Positions 19,683 through 28,165 are shown, counted from the stretch's first letter. The stretch is 35,911 bases of DNA from Rubrivivax benzoatilyticus JA2 = ATCC BAA-35 (GCF_000190375.1 NZ_AEWG01000128.1:1-35911); one strand, 5' to 3'. A program made the numbers and translations. Notes: generated by a model from the sequence alone, not told the origin.

Positions 19683-20834
19683 TCAGCCCAGCAGAGCGAT
19701 CGCCTGCTCCAGATCGGCCTTCAGGTCGGCCACCTCTTCGAGGCCGATCGAGAAGCGCACCACGGTGCCGTCGTAGGCCGGCCTGGCGCGCATCTGCTTC
19801 AGGTCGTAGGGCACGACCAGGCTCATCGGCCCGGCCCACGAGTAGCCGATGCCGAACAGCTGCAGCGCGTCGATGAAGCGGTCGACCTGGGCGCTGGTGA
19901 AACGCGGCGCGACGACGACCGAGAACAGCCCGGCCGCGGCGCGGCAGCTGGTCTTCCAGTGCTCGTGACCGGGCGCGCCGGCCAGCGCCGGGTGCAGCAC
20001 ACGCGTGAACTCGGGCCGCGTCGCGCACCAGGCGGCAAGCTCGCGCCCGGCGGCGTCGGCGGCGTGATAACGCAGCGACAGCGAGGGCAGCGAACGCAGC
20101 ATCGCCTCGGCGTCGTTGGCGCCGACGCCGTAGCCCAGCCGGCCGTGCGTCATGTGGATGCGGTCGGCCAGCTCGGCGTCGCGCGTGACGACCGAGCCCA
20201 TCAGCACGTCGCCACCGCCCGAGGGGTACTTGGTCAGCGCCTGCATGACGACGTCGATGCCGAGGTCGAAACCGCAGAACGCGAGGCCGGCGCCCCAGGT
20301 GTTGTCCAGCGCCGTCGTCACGCCACGCTCGCGGCAGACGGCGACCAGCGCCGGCAGGTCCGGGAACTCCATCGTCACCGAGCCCGGCGCCTCCAGCCAG
20401 ACGAGTTTCGTCGCCGGACCGATCGCCGCGGCCAGCGAGGCCGGGTCCATCGGGTCGTAGAGCTTGTGCGTGATGCCCCAGGCGGCCATTTCCCGCCGCG
20501 CCAGTTCACGGCTCGGGCCGTAGACGTTGTCGGGCAGCAGCAGCTCGTCGCCGGTCTTCAGCAGCGCCATGTTCACCAGCGCGATCGCCGCCAGCCCGCT
20601 GGGCACCAGCACGCAGTGCGTGCCGCCTTCCAGCGTCGCGATGCGTTCTTCCAGCGTGAAGGTCGTCGGCGTGCCGTGCAGGCCGTAGGTGTAGCCGTTG
20701 CGGTGGCGCCAGTCGCGTGCACGCATCGCCGCGACGTCCGGGAACAGCACCGTCGAAGCCTTGTGCACGCCGACCTGCGGCGCGTCGAAGCCGGCCGGCG
20801 GACGGTACGGATGGTGGATCAGCTTGGTGGTCAT
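19683..20834 (-). CDS. metC: Cystathionine beta-lyase-like PLP enzyme
   Basis: This 383-residue Cys/Met-metabolism (fold type I) PLP enzyme contains 'YTYGLHGTPTTFTLEERIAT' at about 48-67, 'LVPSGLAAIALVNMALLKTG' at about 76-95, and 'TALDNTWGAG' with the cofactor-binding Asp177. The Schiff-base Lys202 lies in 'ALTKYPSGGGDVLMG'. The 'GLHGTPT' and 'SGGGDVLMG' signatures are those of MetC-type cystathionine beta-lyases, which cleave cystathionine to homocysteine, pyruvate and ammonia. Cystathionine gamma-synthase and related lyases share the fold, so the exact reaction is likely rather than certain. The start ATG is at 20834, 14 bases after the rimO stop on the same strand, so co-transcription with rimO is likely. 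Confidence 0.88.
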   Translation of the reverse strand: MTTKLIHHPYRPPAGFDAPQVGVHKASTVLFPDVAAMRARDWRHRNGYTYGLHGTPTTFTLEERIATLEGGTHCVLVPSGLAAIALVNMALLKTGDELLLPDNVYGPSRELARREMAAWGITHKLYDPMDPASLAAAIGPATKLVWLEAPGSVTMEFPDLPALVAVCRERGVTTALDNTWGAGLAFCGFDLGIDVVMQALTKYPSGGGDVLMGSVVTRDAELADRIHMTHGRLGYGVGANDAEAMLRSLPSLSLRYHAADAAGRELAAWCATRPEFTRVLHPALAGAPGHEHWKTSCRAAAGLFSVVVAPRFTSAQVDRFIDALQLFGIGYSWAGPMSLVVPYDLKQMRARPAYDGTVVRFSIGLEEVADLKADLEQAIALLG

Positions 20835-20848
20835 GGAGCTTCGGGGGG

Positions 20849-22237
20849 TCAGAGCGCCATCGCGATCAGGTCATGGCCTTCGGCGGCGACGATGCGCGCG
20901 CGCACGAACTCGCCGACCTTCAGCGTGCGCGAGGCCTTCTGCGGCGGCAGCAGGCGCACGCTGCCGTCGATCTCGGGCGCGTCGGCATAGCTCCGGCCGA
21001 CACCGCCCTTGCGGCCCAGCGCCGGCGCGTGGTCGACCAGCACCTGCATCGTCTGCCCGACACGGCGCTGCAGCTTCGCCACCGACACCGCCTCGGCGAC
21101 TTCCATGAAACGCGCGCGGCGTTCCTCGCGCACCGCGTCGGGCAAGGCGCCCGGCAGCTCGTTGGCCGGGGCGCCCGCCACCGGCGAGTAGGCGAAGCAG
21201 CCGGCGCGGTCGATCTGCGCTTCGGCGACGAAGTCCAGCAGCGTCTGGAACTCGGCTTCGGTCTCGCCGGGGAAACCGGCGATGAAGGTCGACCGCACGA
21301 CGAGCTCGGGGCACAGCTCGCGCCAGCGCGCCAGGCGCTCGAGGTTGCGCTCGCCGCTGGCCGGGCGCTTCATGCGCTTCAGCACATCCGGGTGCGCGTG
21401 CTGGAACGGCACGTCCAGGTACGGCAGGATGCGCCCTTCGGCCATCAGCGGCAGCACGTCGTCGACGTGCGGGTACGGATAGACGTAGTGCAACCGCACC
21501 CAGGCGCCGTGCGCCTCGGCCAGCCTGGCCAGTTGCTCGCAGAGGTCCGCGAAGCGGGTCTTCACCGGGCGGCCGTCCCAGAAGCCGGTGCGGTACTGGA
21601 CGTCGACGCCGTAGGCGCCGGTGTCCTGGCTGACGACCAGCAGCTCCTTGACGCCGTTCTCGAACAGCGCCTTCGCTTCGCTCAGCACCTCGCCGACCGG
21701 GCGCGAGACGAGGTCGCCGCGCATCGTCGGGATGATGCAGAAGCTGCAGCGGTGGTTGCAGCCTTCGCTGATCTTCAGGTACGCATAGTGGCGCGGCGTC
21801 AGCTTGATGCCGGCTTCGCCGCGGAACTCGGCGCGCACTTCGGGCACCAGGTCGACGAAGGGGTCGTGCGGCTTGGGCACGTGGCGGTGCACCGCGTCCA
21901 TCACCTCCTGCGTCGCGTGCGGGCCGGTGACGGCCAGCACCTTGGGATGCACCTGCTGCACCATGTTGCCGCCGTCGTCGCCGGCGCGTGCGCCCAGGCA
22001 GCCGGTGACGATGACGCGGCCGTTCTCGGCCAGCGCCTCGCCGATCGTGTCCAGGCTCTCCTTGACGGCGTCGTCGATGAAGCCGCAGGTGTTGACGATG
22101 ACGAGGTCGGCGCCGGCGAAGGACTTCGAGGTGCGGTAGCCCTCGGCGGCGAGCTGGGTGAGGATCAGCTCGGAGTCGGTCAGCGCCTTGGGGCAGCCCA
22201 GCGAGGCGAAGGCGACGGTCGGAACGGTTTCTTGCAT
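20849..22237 (-). CDS. rimO: Ribosomal protein S12 methylthiotransferase RimO
   Basis: RimO is a radical-SAM enzyme that methylthiolates an Asp of ribosomal protein S12. The 462 residues include the N-terminal UPF0004 domain with cluster cysteines Cys15 ('[12 protein letters not shown]'), Cys51 ('VNTCGFID') and Cys80 ('VTGCLGAR'). The radical-SAM motif '[13 protein letters not shown]' holds Cys160, 164 and 167, and a C-terminal TRAM domain ends at '...IAMAL'. The '[12 protein letters not shown]' signature separates RimO from MiaB. A perfect hairpin abuts the start codon. Confidence 0.97.
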   Translation of the reverse strand: MQETVPTVAFASLGCPKALTDSELILTQLAAEGYRTSKSFAGADLVIVNTCGFIDDAVKESLDTIGEALAENGRVIVTGCLGARAGDDGGNMVQQVHPKVLAVTGPHATQEVMDAVHRHVPKPHDPFVDLVPEVRAEFRGEAGIKLTPRHYAYLKISEGCNHRCSFCIIPTMRGDLVSRPVGEVLSEAKALFENGVKELLVVSQDTGAYGVDVQYRTGFWDGRPVKTRFADLCEQLARLAEAHGAWVRLHYVYPYPHVDDVLPLMAEGRILPYLDVPFQHAHPDVLKRMKRPASGERNLERLARWRELCPELVVRSTFIAGFPGETEAEFQTLLDFVAEAQIDRAGCFAYSPVAGAPANELPGALPDAVREERRARFMEVAEAVSVAKLQRRVGQTMQVLVDHAPALGRKGGVGRSYADAPEIDGSVRLLPPQKASRTLKVGEFVRARIVAAEGHDLIAMAL

Positions 22238-22261
22238 CGGCGGATTTTCCCAAATCCGCCG
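22238..22261 (-). promoter_or_regulatory. Hairpin directly upstream of the rimO start codon
   Basis: On the minus strand a perfect 10-bp stem (CGGCGGATTT with AAATCCGCCG) closes a GGGA loop and ends at the base before the rimO ATG. The only Shine-Dalgarno-like bases (GGGA) lie in the loop, 10 bases from the ATG. It could terminate phaR transcripts or modulate rimO translation. Confidence 0.45.
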
Positions 22262-22321
22262 GCACCCCGACCGTGAAAGTTCGGCAGGCCCAGGACGCCT
22301 TCCGGCGTCACAGGCCCGGCC

Positions 22322-22813
22322 TCAGCGCTTTCCGGGCGGGAAGCGGCCGAACACCGCCATCTGGTCCTGCATCGCCTCGAACACGGCGCGCGACTGGTCC
22401 AGGTAGCTCGTCATCAGGTTCGGGAACACCGGCGGCTTGCCGCCGACGAACTGCTGCTGCATCTCGACGAAGGCTTTCAGGTTCTGCTCGAGCATCGCGC
22501 CCATCGGGCCCTGCATCGCGCTGCCGTAGAAGCGGATGATCTGCGCCAGCATCTCGGTGCTGAACATCGGCACGCCGCCCGACTCTTCCTCGAGGATGAT
22601 CTGCAGCAGGATGCTGCGCGTCAGGTCGTCGCCGGTCTTGGCGTCGCGAACCTCGAACTGCTCGCCGCCCATCACCATGCGCTTGACGTCGGCCAGCGTG
22701 ATGTAGCTGCTGCTGCGCGTGTCGTAGAGGCGCCGGTTGGGGTACTTCTTCAGCGTCCTCGGTCCGGGCTGGGCATTGGCGTCGGCGGCCGGAGCACGGC
22801 GGGACGTGGGCAT
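22322..22813 (-). CDS. phaR: Polyhydroxyalkanoate synthesis repressor PhaR
   Basis: This 163-residue PhaR regulator has a PHB/PHA DNA-binding N-terminal domain at about 20-80: 'TLKKYPNRRLYDTRSSSYIT' followed by 'LADVKRMVMGGEQFEVRDAK' and 'LTRSILLQIILEEES'. The PHB accumulation regulatory domain follows ('EMLAQIIRFYGSAMQGPMGA', about 97-116). In Burkholderiales such proteins bind both DNA and PHB granules and repress phasin genes. A good AGGAG precedes the ATG, and a TAGAAT box lies further upstream. It stands between rimO and the end of the lipid-synthase operon; no PHA synthase gene is in the window. Confidence 0.95.
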   Translation of the reverse strand: MPTSRRAPAADANAQPGPRTLKKYPNRRLYDTRSSSYITLADVKRMVMGGEQFEVRDAKTGDDLTRSILLQIILEEESGGVPMFSTEMLAQIIRFYGSAMQGPMGAMLEQNLKAFVEMQQQFVGGKPPVFPNLMTSYLDQSRAVFEAMQDQMAVFGRFPPGKR

Positions 22814-22846
22814 GCGGCAAGGCTCCTGTCGGTGGGTCGAGCGTCG

Positions 22847-22852
22847 ATTCTA
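22847..22852 (-). promoter_or_regulatory. Candidate -10 box for phaR
   Basis: TAGAAT on the minus strand lies 33 bases upstream of the phaR ATG, in the 68-bp gap after the operon's last hydrolase gene. The -35 region is not convincing. It suggests phaR has its own promoter. Confidence 0.35.
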
Positions 22853-22881
22853 GAAGCGCGCCGCGACCGCACCGCCACGGT

Positions 22882-23733
22882 TTACCCTGCGGCCGCCGGC
22901 GGCGCGAAGACCTCCGCCACGAAGGCATCGACTGCCTCGGTCAGCTCGCCGTCCTGGCCCAGGCGCTCGTTGAGTTCGGCATGCGTCAGCGCCATCGGCA
23001 GCGCCCGCGCGCGGCCGCCACGCTCGACGAGCCGGGCGGCGAACCGCTCCGACTGCCGCACCGAGTCCTCGCGCAGCGACGAGCACACCAGCAGCACCGG
23101 CGGCGGCGCCGTCAGCGTCGCCGCGCGGTGCCAGGGCGAGGCCGCTTCCCAGCCTTCGCGCGCATCGCCGAAGGCCCGGTCGTGCAGCGGCAGGTGCGCA
23201 CCCTGCATCACCTCGACGACGTCGAGCGCCGCGCTGTCGACCAGCACCGCGGCGGCCGGCGGCTTGCAGCCGGCGTCGGCGGCCAGCGCCGTGTCGGCCA
23301 GCACCAGCGCCGCCAGGTGGGCGCCGGTCGAGTGGCCGAGCACGACGATGCGCGCGGCGTCGCCGCCCCAGCCGGCGCACTCGCGCTGCACGAAGGCGAG
23401 CGCACGCGCGACGTCGGCCGCCTGCTCACGCGGGTCGGCCCACGGCAGGCGGCGGTAGTTCAGCGCGACGAGGATCCAGCCCTCGGGCCCCCAGTGCGCC
23501 AGCTTGTGGCCGACGACCTGCGGCTGCTGCTTGTCGCCGGTGATCCAGGCACCGCCGTGCACGACGACGAGCACCGGCGCGCGCCGGGCCTTGGCCGGGC
23601 GGTAGACGTCCAGGCGCTGCGCCGGCCAGCGGCCGTAGGCCAGGTCGGCGTCGAGCACGGTGCCCGGCGGCAGCGGAGGCGGCGGCTCGGCGCTGTCGCG
23701 CCGCCGCAGCCAGCCGCCGGTGTCGGGGCTCAC
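22882..23733 (-). CDS. Alpha/beta hydrolase (HSL/carboxylesterase-like)
   Basis: This 283-residue alpha/beta hydrolase has an oxyanion-hole motif 'VVVHGGAWITGDK' at about 56-68 and a nucleophile elbow 'GHSTGAHLA' with Ser135. A C-terminal 'ALTHAELNERLG' probably supplies the catalytic His. The HGGAW motif places it with hormone-sensitive-lipase/BD-FAE and kynurenine-formamidase-like esterases. The GTG at 23731-23733 is chosen because it overlaps the upstream gene's TGA (GTGA). It is the last gene of the lipid/polyketide-synthase operon and may hydrolyse an ester or thioester in that pathway; the substrate is not known. Confidence 0.8.
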   Translation of the reverse strand: MSPDTGGWLRRRDSAEPPPPLPPGTVLDADLAYGRWPAQRLDVYRPAKARRAPVLVVVHGGAWITGDKQQPQVVGHKLAHWGPEGWILVALNYRRLPWADPREQAADVARALAFVQRECAGWGGDAARIVVLGHSTGAHLAALVLADTALAADAGCKPPAAAVLVDSAALDVVEVMQGAHLPLHDRAFGDAREGWEAASPWHRAATLTAPPPVLLVCSSLREDSVRQSERFAARLVERGGRARALPMALTHAELNERLGQDGELTEAVDAFVAEVFAPPAAAG

Positions 23734-25193
23734 CGCTTCAGCGCCTCGTGGGCGGCGAAGTGGATCTCGCAGCCGCCACGCGGGTTGGGCACGTAGCGGT
23801 CGCCACCCAGCGGCATGATCTTCGGCCCGAAGGGGTTGGCGGTGCCGCAGAACAGCCCGTACGGCGAGGACACCAGCGTGCGCAGCCCCATGTTGTACGG
23901 GTTGTCGAAGCCGTTGTTCGTCACCGGCACCCAGTTCTCGCCGTCGAAGCTGCGATACAGGTCGAAGCCCGAGTGGTGGTCGAAGATGGCCTGCGCGCCG
24001 ACGTGGTTGATGACGTTGGCGAAGGCCTCCGGCCAGCGGCTGCGGTTGGCGTAGCCGACCAGCGTGCTCCACTCGAAGGTGCTGAGGTAGAGCCAGCCGT
24101 CGTGCTCCACCATGCGCCAGAAGTAGCCGTTGAAGAAGTTGTTGAAGCCGGGCATGTAGCCCGACAGCGGGATCTTGCGGCCGTCGGGCGTGTCGCGCTC
24201 ATCGCCGACCAGCAGGTCCCAGGAGCCGTCGGGCCAGACCCGCACCAGTTCCGGCGGCGCCGGGCCGACCTTGTTGGCGGTGTCGATGCCGCCGCCCTGG
24301 ATGCCGCTGCCGATGTAGAGCGCGCCCTTGAACGGCAGCATCGACAGCGTGCACTGGTTGAGCTTGCCGCGGCCGGCACCGCGCTCGATGACCTTCTCCC
24401 AGACGTAGGGCTTCTCGCCTTCGCAGGGGCTGCGCCAGACCTGGTAGCCCTCGAGGTTGAAGGTGCCGACGTAGAGATGGTCGCCGAAGCCGCACATCTC
24501 GAAGATCGTCTTGTTGCCCGGGTCGCCGAAGCCGAAGTCGCTGACCGGCTCCCAGCCGCCGTGCGAGGGGTCGGCGCTCTCGTAGACGACCGAGTGCGCG
24601 GAGATGTTCGGGTTGCCGCCGCGCGAGCCGGCCGGCGTCGTGAACAGCCGCCCCTTGAACTCGGTGACGGTGCGGATCGTCGTCACCGGCAGGCCGGTGA
24701 GGCCGGGTTCGCAGGTCGGCTCGAAGCGGCGGCCGTCCTCGGAGCGCAGCAGGTGCGGCCCCGGCCCGCGCGCCGGCGACCAGGTGCTGACGAACAGCGC
24801 CGGCGGCTCGACGCCGCGGCCCGAGTAGACGAGCATGCCGCGCAGCCCCAGCTCGCGCGGGATCGGCTTGCCGTGGCTGCCGATGATCGTCGGCGACTTG
24901 AACACCCGCTCCCACTCGTCGGCGAGCGGGTCGTAGCGCCAGATCTCGGCGTGCATGTCCAGCTCGAACGGGTTCTCCGGGCACTCGACCGGCCAGACGT
25001 CCATCGCGATCGGCAGCCGCGACTTCATGAACGGGAAGTTGCCGCGTGTCGTGCCGACGTAGAGATGGCCGTTGAACCAGGCCATCGAGTGCGCGTAGGC
25101 GTTGTTGCCGTCGCCGAAACCGCCGCGGGCGACACAGCGGAAGTCACGCCGGTTGAGCCCGGGCCAGATCCCGAGCCGGTTGGCTGCAGCCAT
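23730..25193 (-). CDS. Beta-propeller-like protein of unknown function in the synthase operon
   Basis: I do not recognise a named family for this 487-residue protein. A repeated pattern of the form (F/D)xGxLYVGT is visible at about residues 40-48, 133-138, 180-187, 238-244, 289-296, 365-372 and 446-451, spaced 45-90 residues apart. Tryptophan- and Gly-rich strands such as 'WERVFKSPTIIGSHGKP' lie between. This suggests a six- or seven-bladed beta-propeller. Conserved-looking acidic and aromatic loops ('GFNNFFNGYFWRMVEHDGWL', 'IFDHHSGFDLYRS') could bind a ligand. There is no signal peptide or membrane segment, so it is probably cytoplasmic. The ATG overlaps the upstream hydrolase's stop (TGATG), which ties it to the synthase operon. 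Confidence 0.75.
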   Translation of the reverse strand: MAAANRLGIWPGLNRRDFRCVARGGFGDGNNAYAHSMAWFNGHLYVGTTRGNFPFMKSRLPIAMDVWPVECPENPFELDMHAEIWRYDPLADEWERVFKSPTIIGSHGKPIPRELGLRGMLVYSGRGVEPPALFVSTWSPARGPGPHLLRSEDGRRFEPTCEPGLTGLPVTTIRTVTEFKGRLFTTPAGSRGGNPNISAHSVVYESADPSHGGWEPVSDFGFGDPGNKTIFEMCGFGDHLYVGTFNLEGYQVWRSPCEGEKPYVWEKVIERGAGRGKLNQCTLSMLPFKGALYIGSGIQGGGIDTANKVGPAPPELVRVWPDGSWDLLVGDERDTPDGRKIPLSGYMPGFNNFFNGYFWRMVEHDGWLYLSTFEWSTLVGYANRSRWPEAFANVINHVGAQAIFDHHSGFDLYRSFDGENWVPVTNNGFDNPYNMGLRTLVSSPYGLFCGTANPFGPKIMPLGGDRYVPNPRGGCEIHFAAHEALKR

Positions 25194-26260
25194 CAGAGCG
25201 TCACCGCCATCTCGGAGATGTAGCGGGCCAGCGCCTCGTGCGCCTCGTCGGGCGTCGCATACGGGCCGACATGGCCGCGCTCGCGGGTGCTGAAATGCCA
25301 GGCGCCGTCGATCTTGAAGACGCGGTCGCTGCGGAAGTGGCGGCGCTGCTCCTCGCCCGAGCGCACGACCGGGCGGCGCGCGTAGTCGCCGCGCCAGAAA
25401 CGTTCGCACTCGTGCATCACGTCGGCGGCCCGCGACACCGGGAAGAAGTGGCCGGCGTCACGCACGCGGCGGAACTCGCCGTGCGGCCAGACCTCGAGCA
25501 GCTCGCCGCCGGTCAGCCGGGCCTGCGAATGGTCGCCGTAGAGCGCGAGGATCGGGAACAGCAGCCGGCGCAGCGACTCCAGCGTCAGCCCGTCGTCGCC
25601 CATCAGCTGGGTGCCGGCGGCGGTCTCGTCCATCAGCTTGACCCACTGCGCCGCCGTGCGCTGGCCCTGGCGGCCGAGCATCGGGCCGACGAGCGCGAGC
25701 AGGTCCTCGCCGACCGGCTCGTGGCGCAGCTGCAGGTGCGCGACCTCGGTCAGCAGGCGGTGGCCGAAGTACGGGTCGTGCGTGTCGAGCGCCAGGCCGT
25801 GGCGGTCGAGCACCGATTGCACGTGGGCGCGCCGGCTCCATTCACGCGGCACGGCGTGGCGGCGCACGGCAGAGATGTGGGTGTCGCACAGCACCAGGCT
25901 GGCAAAACGCGCCGGGTCGCTGCAGGCGGCGTTGAGCGCGACGACACCGCCGAAGCTGTGCGCCACGAGGTGCGCGCGGGCGATGCCCAGCGCGTCCATC
26001 AGGCCGAGCAGGTCCTGGCCCAGCGCCTGCGGCGTGTAGCCGTCGGGCGTCATCTCCGAGCGGCCGTGGCCACGCAGGTCGAACAGCGTGACGCGGTAGC
26101 GCTTGGCGAAGGCCTGCGCGTACGGCAGATACCAGAACGCCATGTTCGCGGCCAGGCCGTGCACCATCACCAGGTGCTCGCGTGCGGCGCCGTGGGTGTG
26201 CTGCGGCTCGTCGACCTGGAGAACGTTCAGGCGCGCGCCGCGGACCAGCGCGTGCGGCAT
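25193..26260 (-). CDS. Alpha/beta hydrolase fused to a DUF6316-like C-terminal domain
   Basis: This 355-residue protein has a classical alpha/beta hydrolase domain at about 1-285. The oxyanion motif 'MVHGLAAN' is at 32-39, 'FDLRGHGRSE' at 60-69, the nucleophile Ser102 in 'VAHSFGGVVAL', and the Asp and His are probably in 'ALYGDHSQ' and 'DAGHFFP'. A tail of about 60 residues ('RSGEEQRRHFRSDRVFKIDG' and 'TRERGHVGPYATPDEAHEAL') resembles DUF6316, a short domain normally found alone. ATG 26260 follows the phosphodiesterase stop by 4 bases. In this operon it could be a type II-like thioesterase or an acyl-releasing enzyme; that is inference. The DUF6316 name is from pattern recall. Confidence 0.78.
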   Translation of the reverse strand: MPHALVRGARLNVLQVDEPQHTHGAAREHLVMVHGLAANMAFWYLPYAQAFAKRYRVTLFDLRGHGRSEMTPDGYTPQALGQDLLGLMDALGIARAHLVAHSFGGVVALNAACSDPARFASLVLCDTHISAVRRHAVPREWSRRAHVQSVLDRHGLALDTHDPYFGHRLLTEVAHLQLRHEPVGEDLLALVGPMLGRQGQRTAAQWVKLMDETAAGTQLMGDDGLTLESLRRLLFPILALYGDHSQARLTGGELLEVWPHGEFRRVRDAGHFFPVSRAADVMHECERFWRGDYARRPVVRSGEEQRRHFRSDRVFKIDGAWHFSTRERGHVGPYATPDEAHEALARYISEMAVTL

Positions 26261-26264
26261 GCGT

Positions 26265-27860
26265 CTACTCCATGTAGCCCAGCAGTTGCAGCTGGGCCAT
26301 GATCTGCGCCTTCTCGTCGTCGGCCATCGCATCGCCGTCGGCGCGACGGGCGCCGGTGGTCGGCGCGCCGATGACCACCGGCTGCGCCGCCTTGTGCTCG
26401 GCGGTGAACATCGATTCGGGCACCTGACCCTCGAAGTCGCTGGGCACCGGCAGCCCCAGGCTGTAGAGCAGCGTGGCGCCGACGTCCATGATGCGGCGCC
26501 GGCCGATCTGCTTGCCCTCGGCGATGCCGGGGCCGCAGGCGATGAAGACGCCGTCCGGGTGGTGGGTGCCGGCGGGCTCGGGCCGCTTCTCGACGACCGG
26601 CAGCTTGTTCTTGATCGACACGAAGCCGAAGTCGCGCAACACGAGCTGCAGGTCGGGCGCGTCGCCCATCGCCGAGCCGGGGAAGACGTCTTCGCGCTTG
26701 TGGATCTCGGCGACGATGCGCTCGCCGGTCTCCGGGTCGCGGAAGTCCTCGAGGTCGCGGATCAGGCGCTCGCGCGTCGTTTCGTACTCGGCCAGCGGGA
26801 TGCCCGGCTGGCCGGGCTCGCGGGCGACGCGGATGTTGATGCCGTTGCTCGACGGCGTGCGGCAGTAGGCCACCGTCCGGCTCCAGTCGAGGTAGGCGAA
26901 CATGCTGTCCTCGCGCCGACGGCCCTCCTCGGTGTCGGGCACCGGCTTCCACGCCAGCCAGCCCTTCTCGCCGAGGTAGGTGTTGATGCGCACGACCTCG
27001 GTCGTCGCGGTGAAGCCGTGGTCCGAGGCCATGAAGACCTGCACCTCGGGGCCGGCGGCGGTGACCAGCGCCTCGATGAAGCTGTCGAGCTGGCGGAAGT
27101 AGTCCAGGCACAGCGAGCGCATGCGCAGGTGGTACTCGCCGTCCTCCGGGCTCTGCAGCGCCGGGTCGAGGTACTGCCAGGCCTGGTGCTGCAGCTTGTC
27201 GACGCCGTCGAACATCACCGCCATCAGGTCCGGCGCTTCCTCGCGCATCAGGTATTCGGCGATGCGGAACCACTGCTTCTCGCGCGGCAGGTGGTAGCGC
27301 ACCCAGTTCTCGCGGTCGTGGTCCGACAGGCTTTCCATCGCCTGCTTTTCCTGCTCGAAGTCCCAGGCCAGCTCCTGCGCGCTGAACTCGGGGATCGCCT
27401 TCAGGCGGTCGTACAGGTCGGCCGGCGTCGTGTTGCGGCGCAGGTGGCGCCAGGGCACGAAACCCGGGACCATGAAACCGTTGAGGTCCTTCGGCGGCGG
27501 CGCGGTGAACGGGAAGTTCAGCGCCGCGACCTTCTTGCCCTGGCGGCTGGCGATGGCCCAGATCGTCTCGACGCGGCAGTCGCGCGAGTCGTAGAGCGTG
27601 AAGAACACGTCCTCCCCGCGCTCCTCGGCACGGATGAAGTCGAAGACGCCGTGGTGGCCGGGGCTGCGCCCGGTCATCAGCGACACCCAGGCCGGCGGTG
27701 TCAGCGGGTTCGGCGTGGAGCGCAGCTTGGCGCGTGTGCCGCGTTTGAACAGGCTGCCGAGGAAGGGCATCACCGGCGCGCCGTCGGCCGCCGAGGTGAG
27801 CGAGTCGAGGACGGTGAAGGTCGCCCCGTCCATGCCGATGAAAAGCGTCTTGACGGTCAC
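26265..27860 (-). CDS. Alkaline-phosphatase-superfamily phosphodiesterase/phosphotransferase
   Basis: This 531-residue protein of the type I phosphodiesterase/nucleotide-pyrophosphatase family has the metal ligand Asp11 in 'FIGMDGATF'. The probable nucleophile Thr54 is in 'NPLTPPAWVSLMTGRSPGHH'. Further metal sites are 'FDGVDKLQHQAW' near 218-229, 'ASDHGF' near 279-284, and 'GTHHPDGVF' near 435-443. No signal peptide is apparent, so it should act in the cytoplasm. Relatives hydrolyse or transfer phosphate or phospho-alcohol groups. Its place directly after an ACP suggests action on a phospholipid-like or phosphopantetheine-linked product, which is inference. The start is a GTG at 27858-27860 that overlaps the ACP stop (GTGA). 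Confidence 0.82.
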   Translation of the reverse strand: MTVKTLFIGMDGATFTVLDSLTSAADGAPVMPFLGSLFKRGTRAKLRSTPNPLTPPAWVSLMTGRSPGHHGVFDFIRAEERGEDVFFTLYDSRDCRVETIWAIASRQGKKVAALNFPFTAPPPKDLNGFMVPGFVPWRHLRRNTTPADLYDRLKAIPEFSAQELAWDFEQEKQAMESLSDHDRENWVRYHLPREKQWFRIAEYLMREEAPDLMAVMFDGVDKLQHQAWQYLDPALQSPEDGEYHLRMRSLCLDYFRQLDSFIEALVTAAGPEVQVFMASDHGFTATTEVVRINTYLGEKGWLAWKPVPDTEEGRRREDSMFAYLDWSRTVAYCRTPSSNGINIRVAREPGQPGIPLAEYETTRERLIRDLEDFRDPETGERIVAEIHKREDVFPGSAMGDAPDLQLVLRDFGFVSIKNKLPVVEKRPEPAGTHHPDGVFIACGPGIAEGKQIGRRRIMDVGATLLYSLGLPVPSDFEGQVPESMFTAEHKAAQPVVIGAPTTGARRADGDAMADDEKAQIMAQLQLLGYME

Positions 27861-28162
27861 GTCGCGGTTCCCCCGGCAGCAGCCACACGGGTTTCGATGA
27901 AAGCCGCGATCTGGCTCACCGACAAATCGCCGACATAACTGCCATCACGCATCAGGAGATTCTGGAAACCGAGTTTCCGGGAATAGGCCTCTTCGAGCGC
28001 GACGCAGAGCTGGATGATGTCGACGGAGGCGAACTCGAGATTCGCCACAAGCTGCGTCGAGGGGCCGACGCCCCCGTCGAGCTCGAGCCCCCAGTCTTGG
28101 ATCAGATCCTCGATGACGGCGATCACGGTCGCCTCGGCGGTCGCCTTCAAGAGACTGCTCAT
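27857..28162 (-). CDS. Stand-alone acyl carrier protein of the synthase operon
   Basis: This 101-residue acyl-carrier-like protein has a four-helix pattern. The predicted phosphopantetheine Ser46 lies in 'ANLEFASVDIIQLCVALEEA', where the usual 'DSL' reads 'ASV': the residue before Ser is Ala instead of Asp. Downstream, 'LEEAYSRKLGFQNLLMRDGS' and 'VGDLSVSQIAAFIETRV' match helices II-IV of ACPs. It begins 4 bases after the DH-PPTase gene, so the modifying enzyme and the carrier are made together. It may act as a loading or product-accepting carrier beside the ACP domain embedded in the large synthase protein. Confidence 0.85.
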   Translation of the reverse strand: MSSLLKATAEATVIAVIEDLIQDWGLELDGGVGPSTQLVANLEFASVDIIQLCVALEEAYSRKLGFQNLLMRDGSYVGDLSVSQIAAFIETRVAAAGGTAT

Positions 28163-28165
28163 GTT

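Noticed and set aside
23734..24072. Upstream extension of the last alpha/beta hydrolase
   Set aside because: It lies within the propeller-like gene, has no domain resemblance, and the GTG overlapping the upstream TGA is the natural start.
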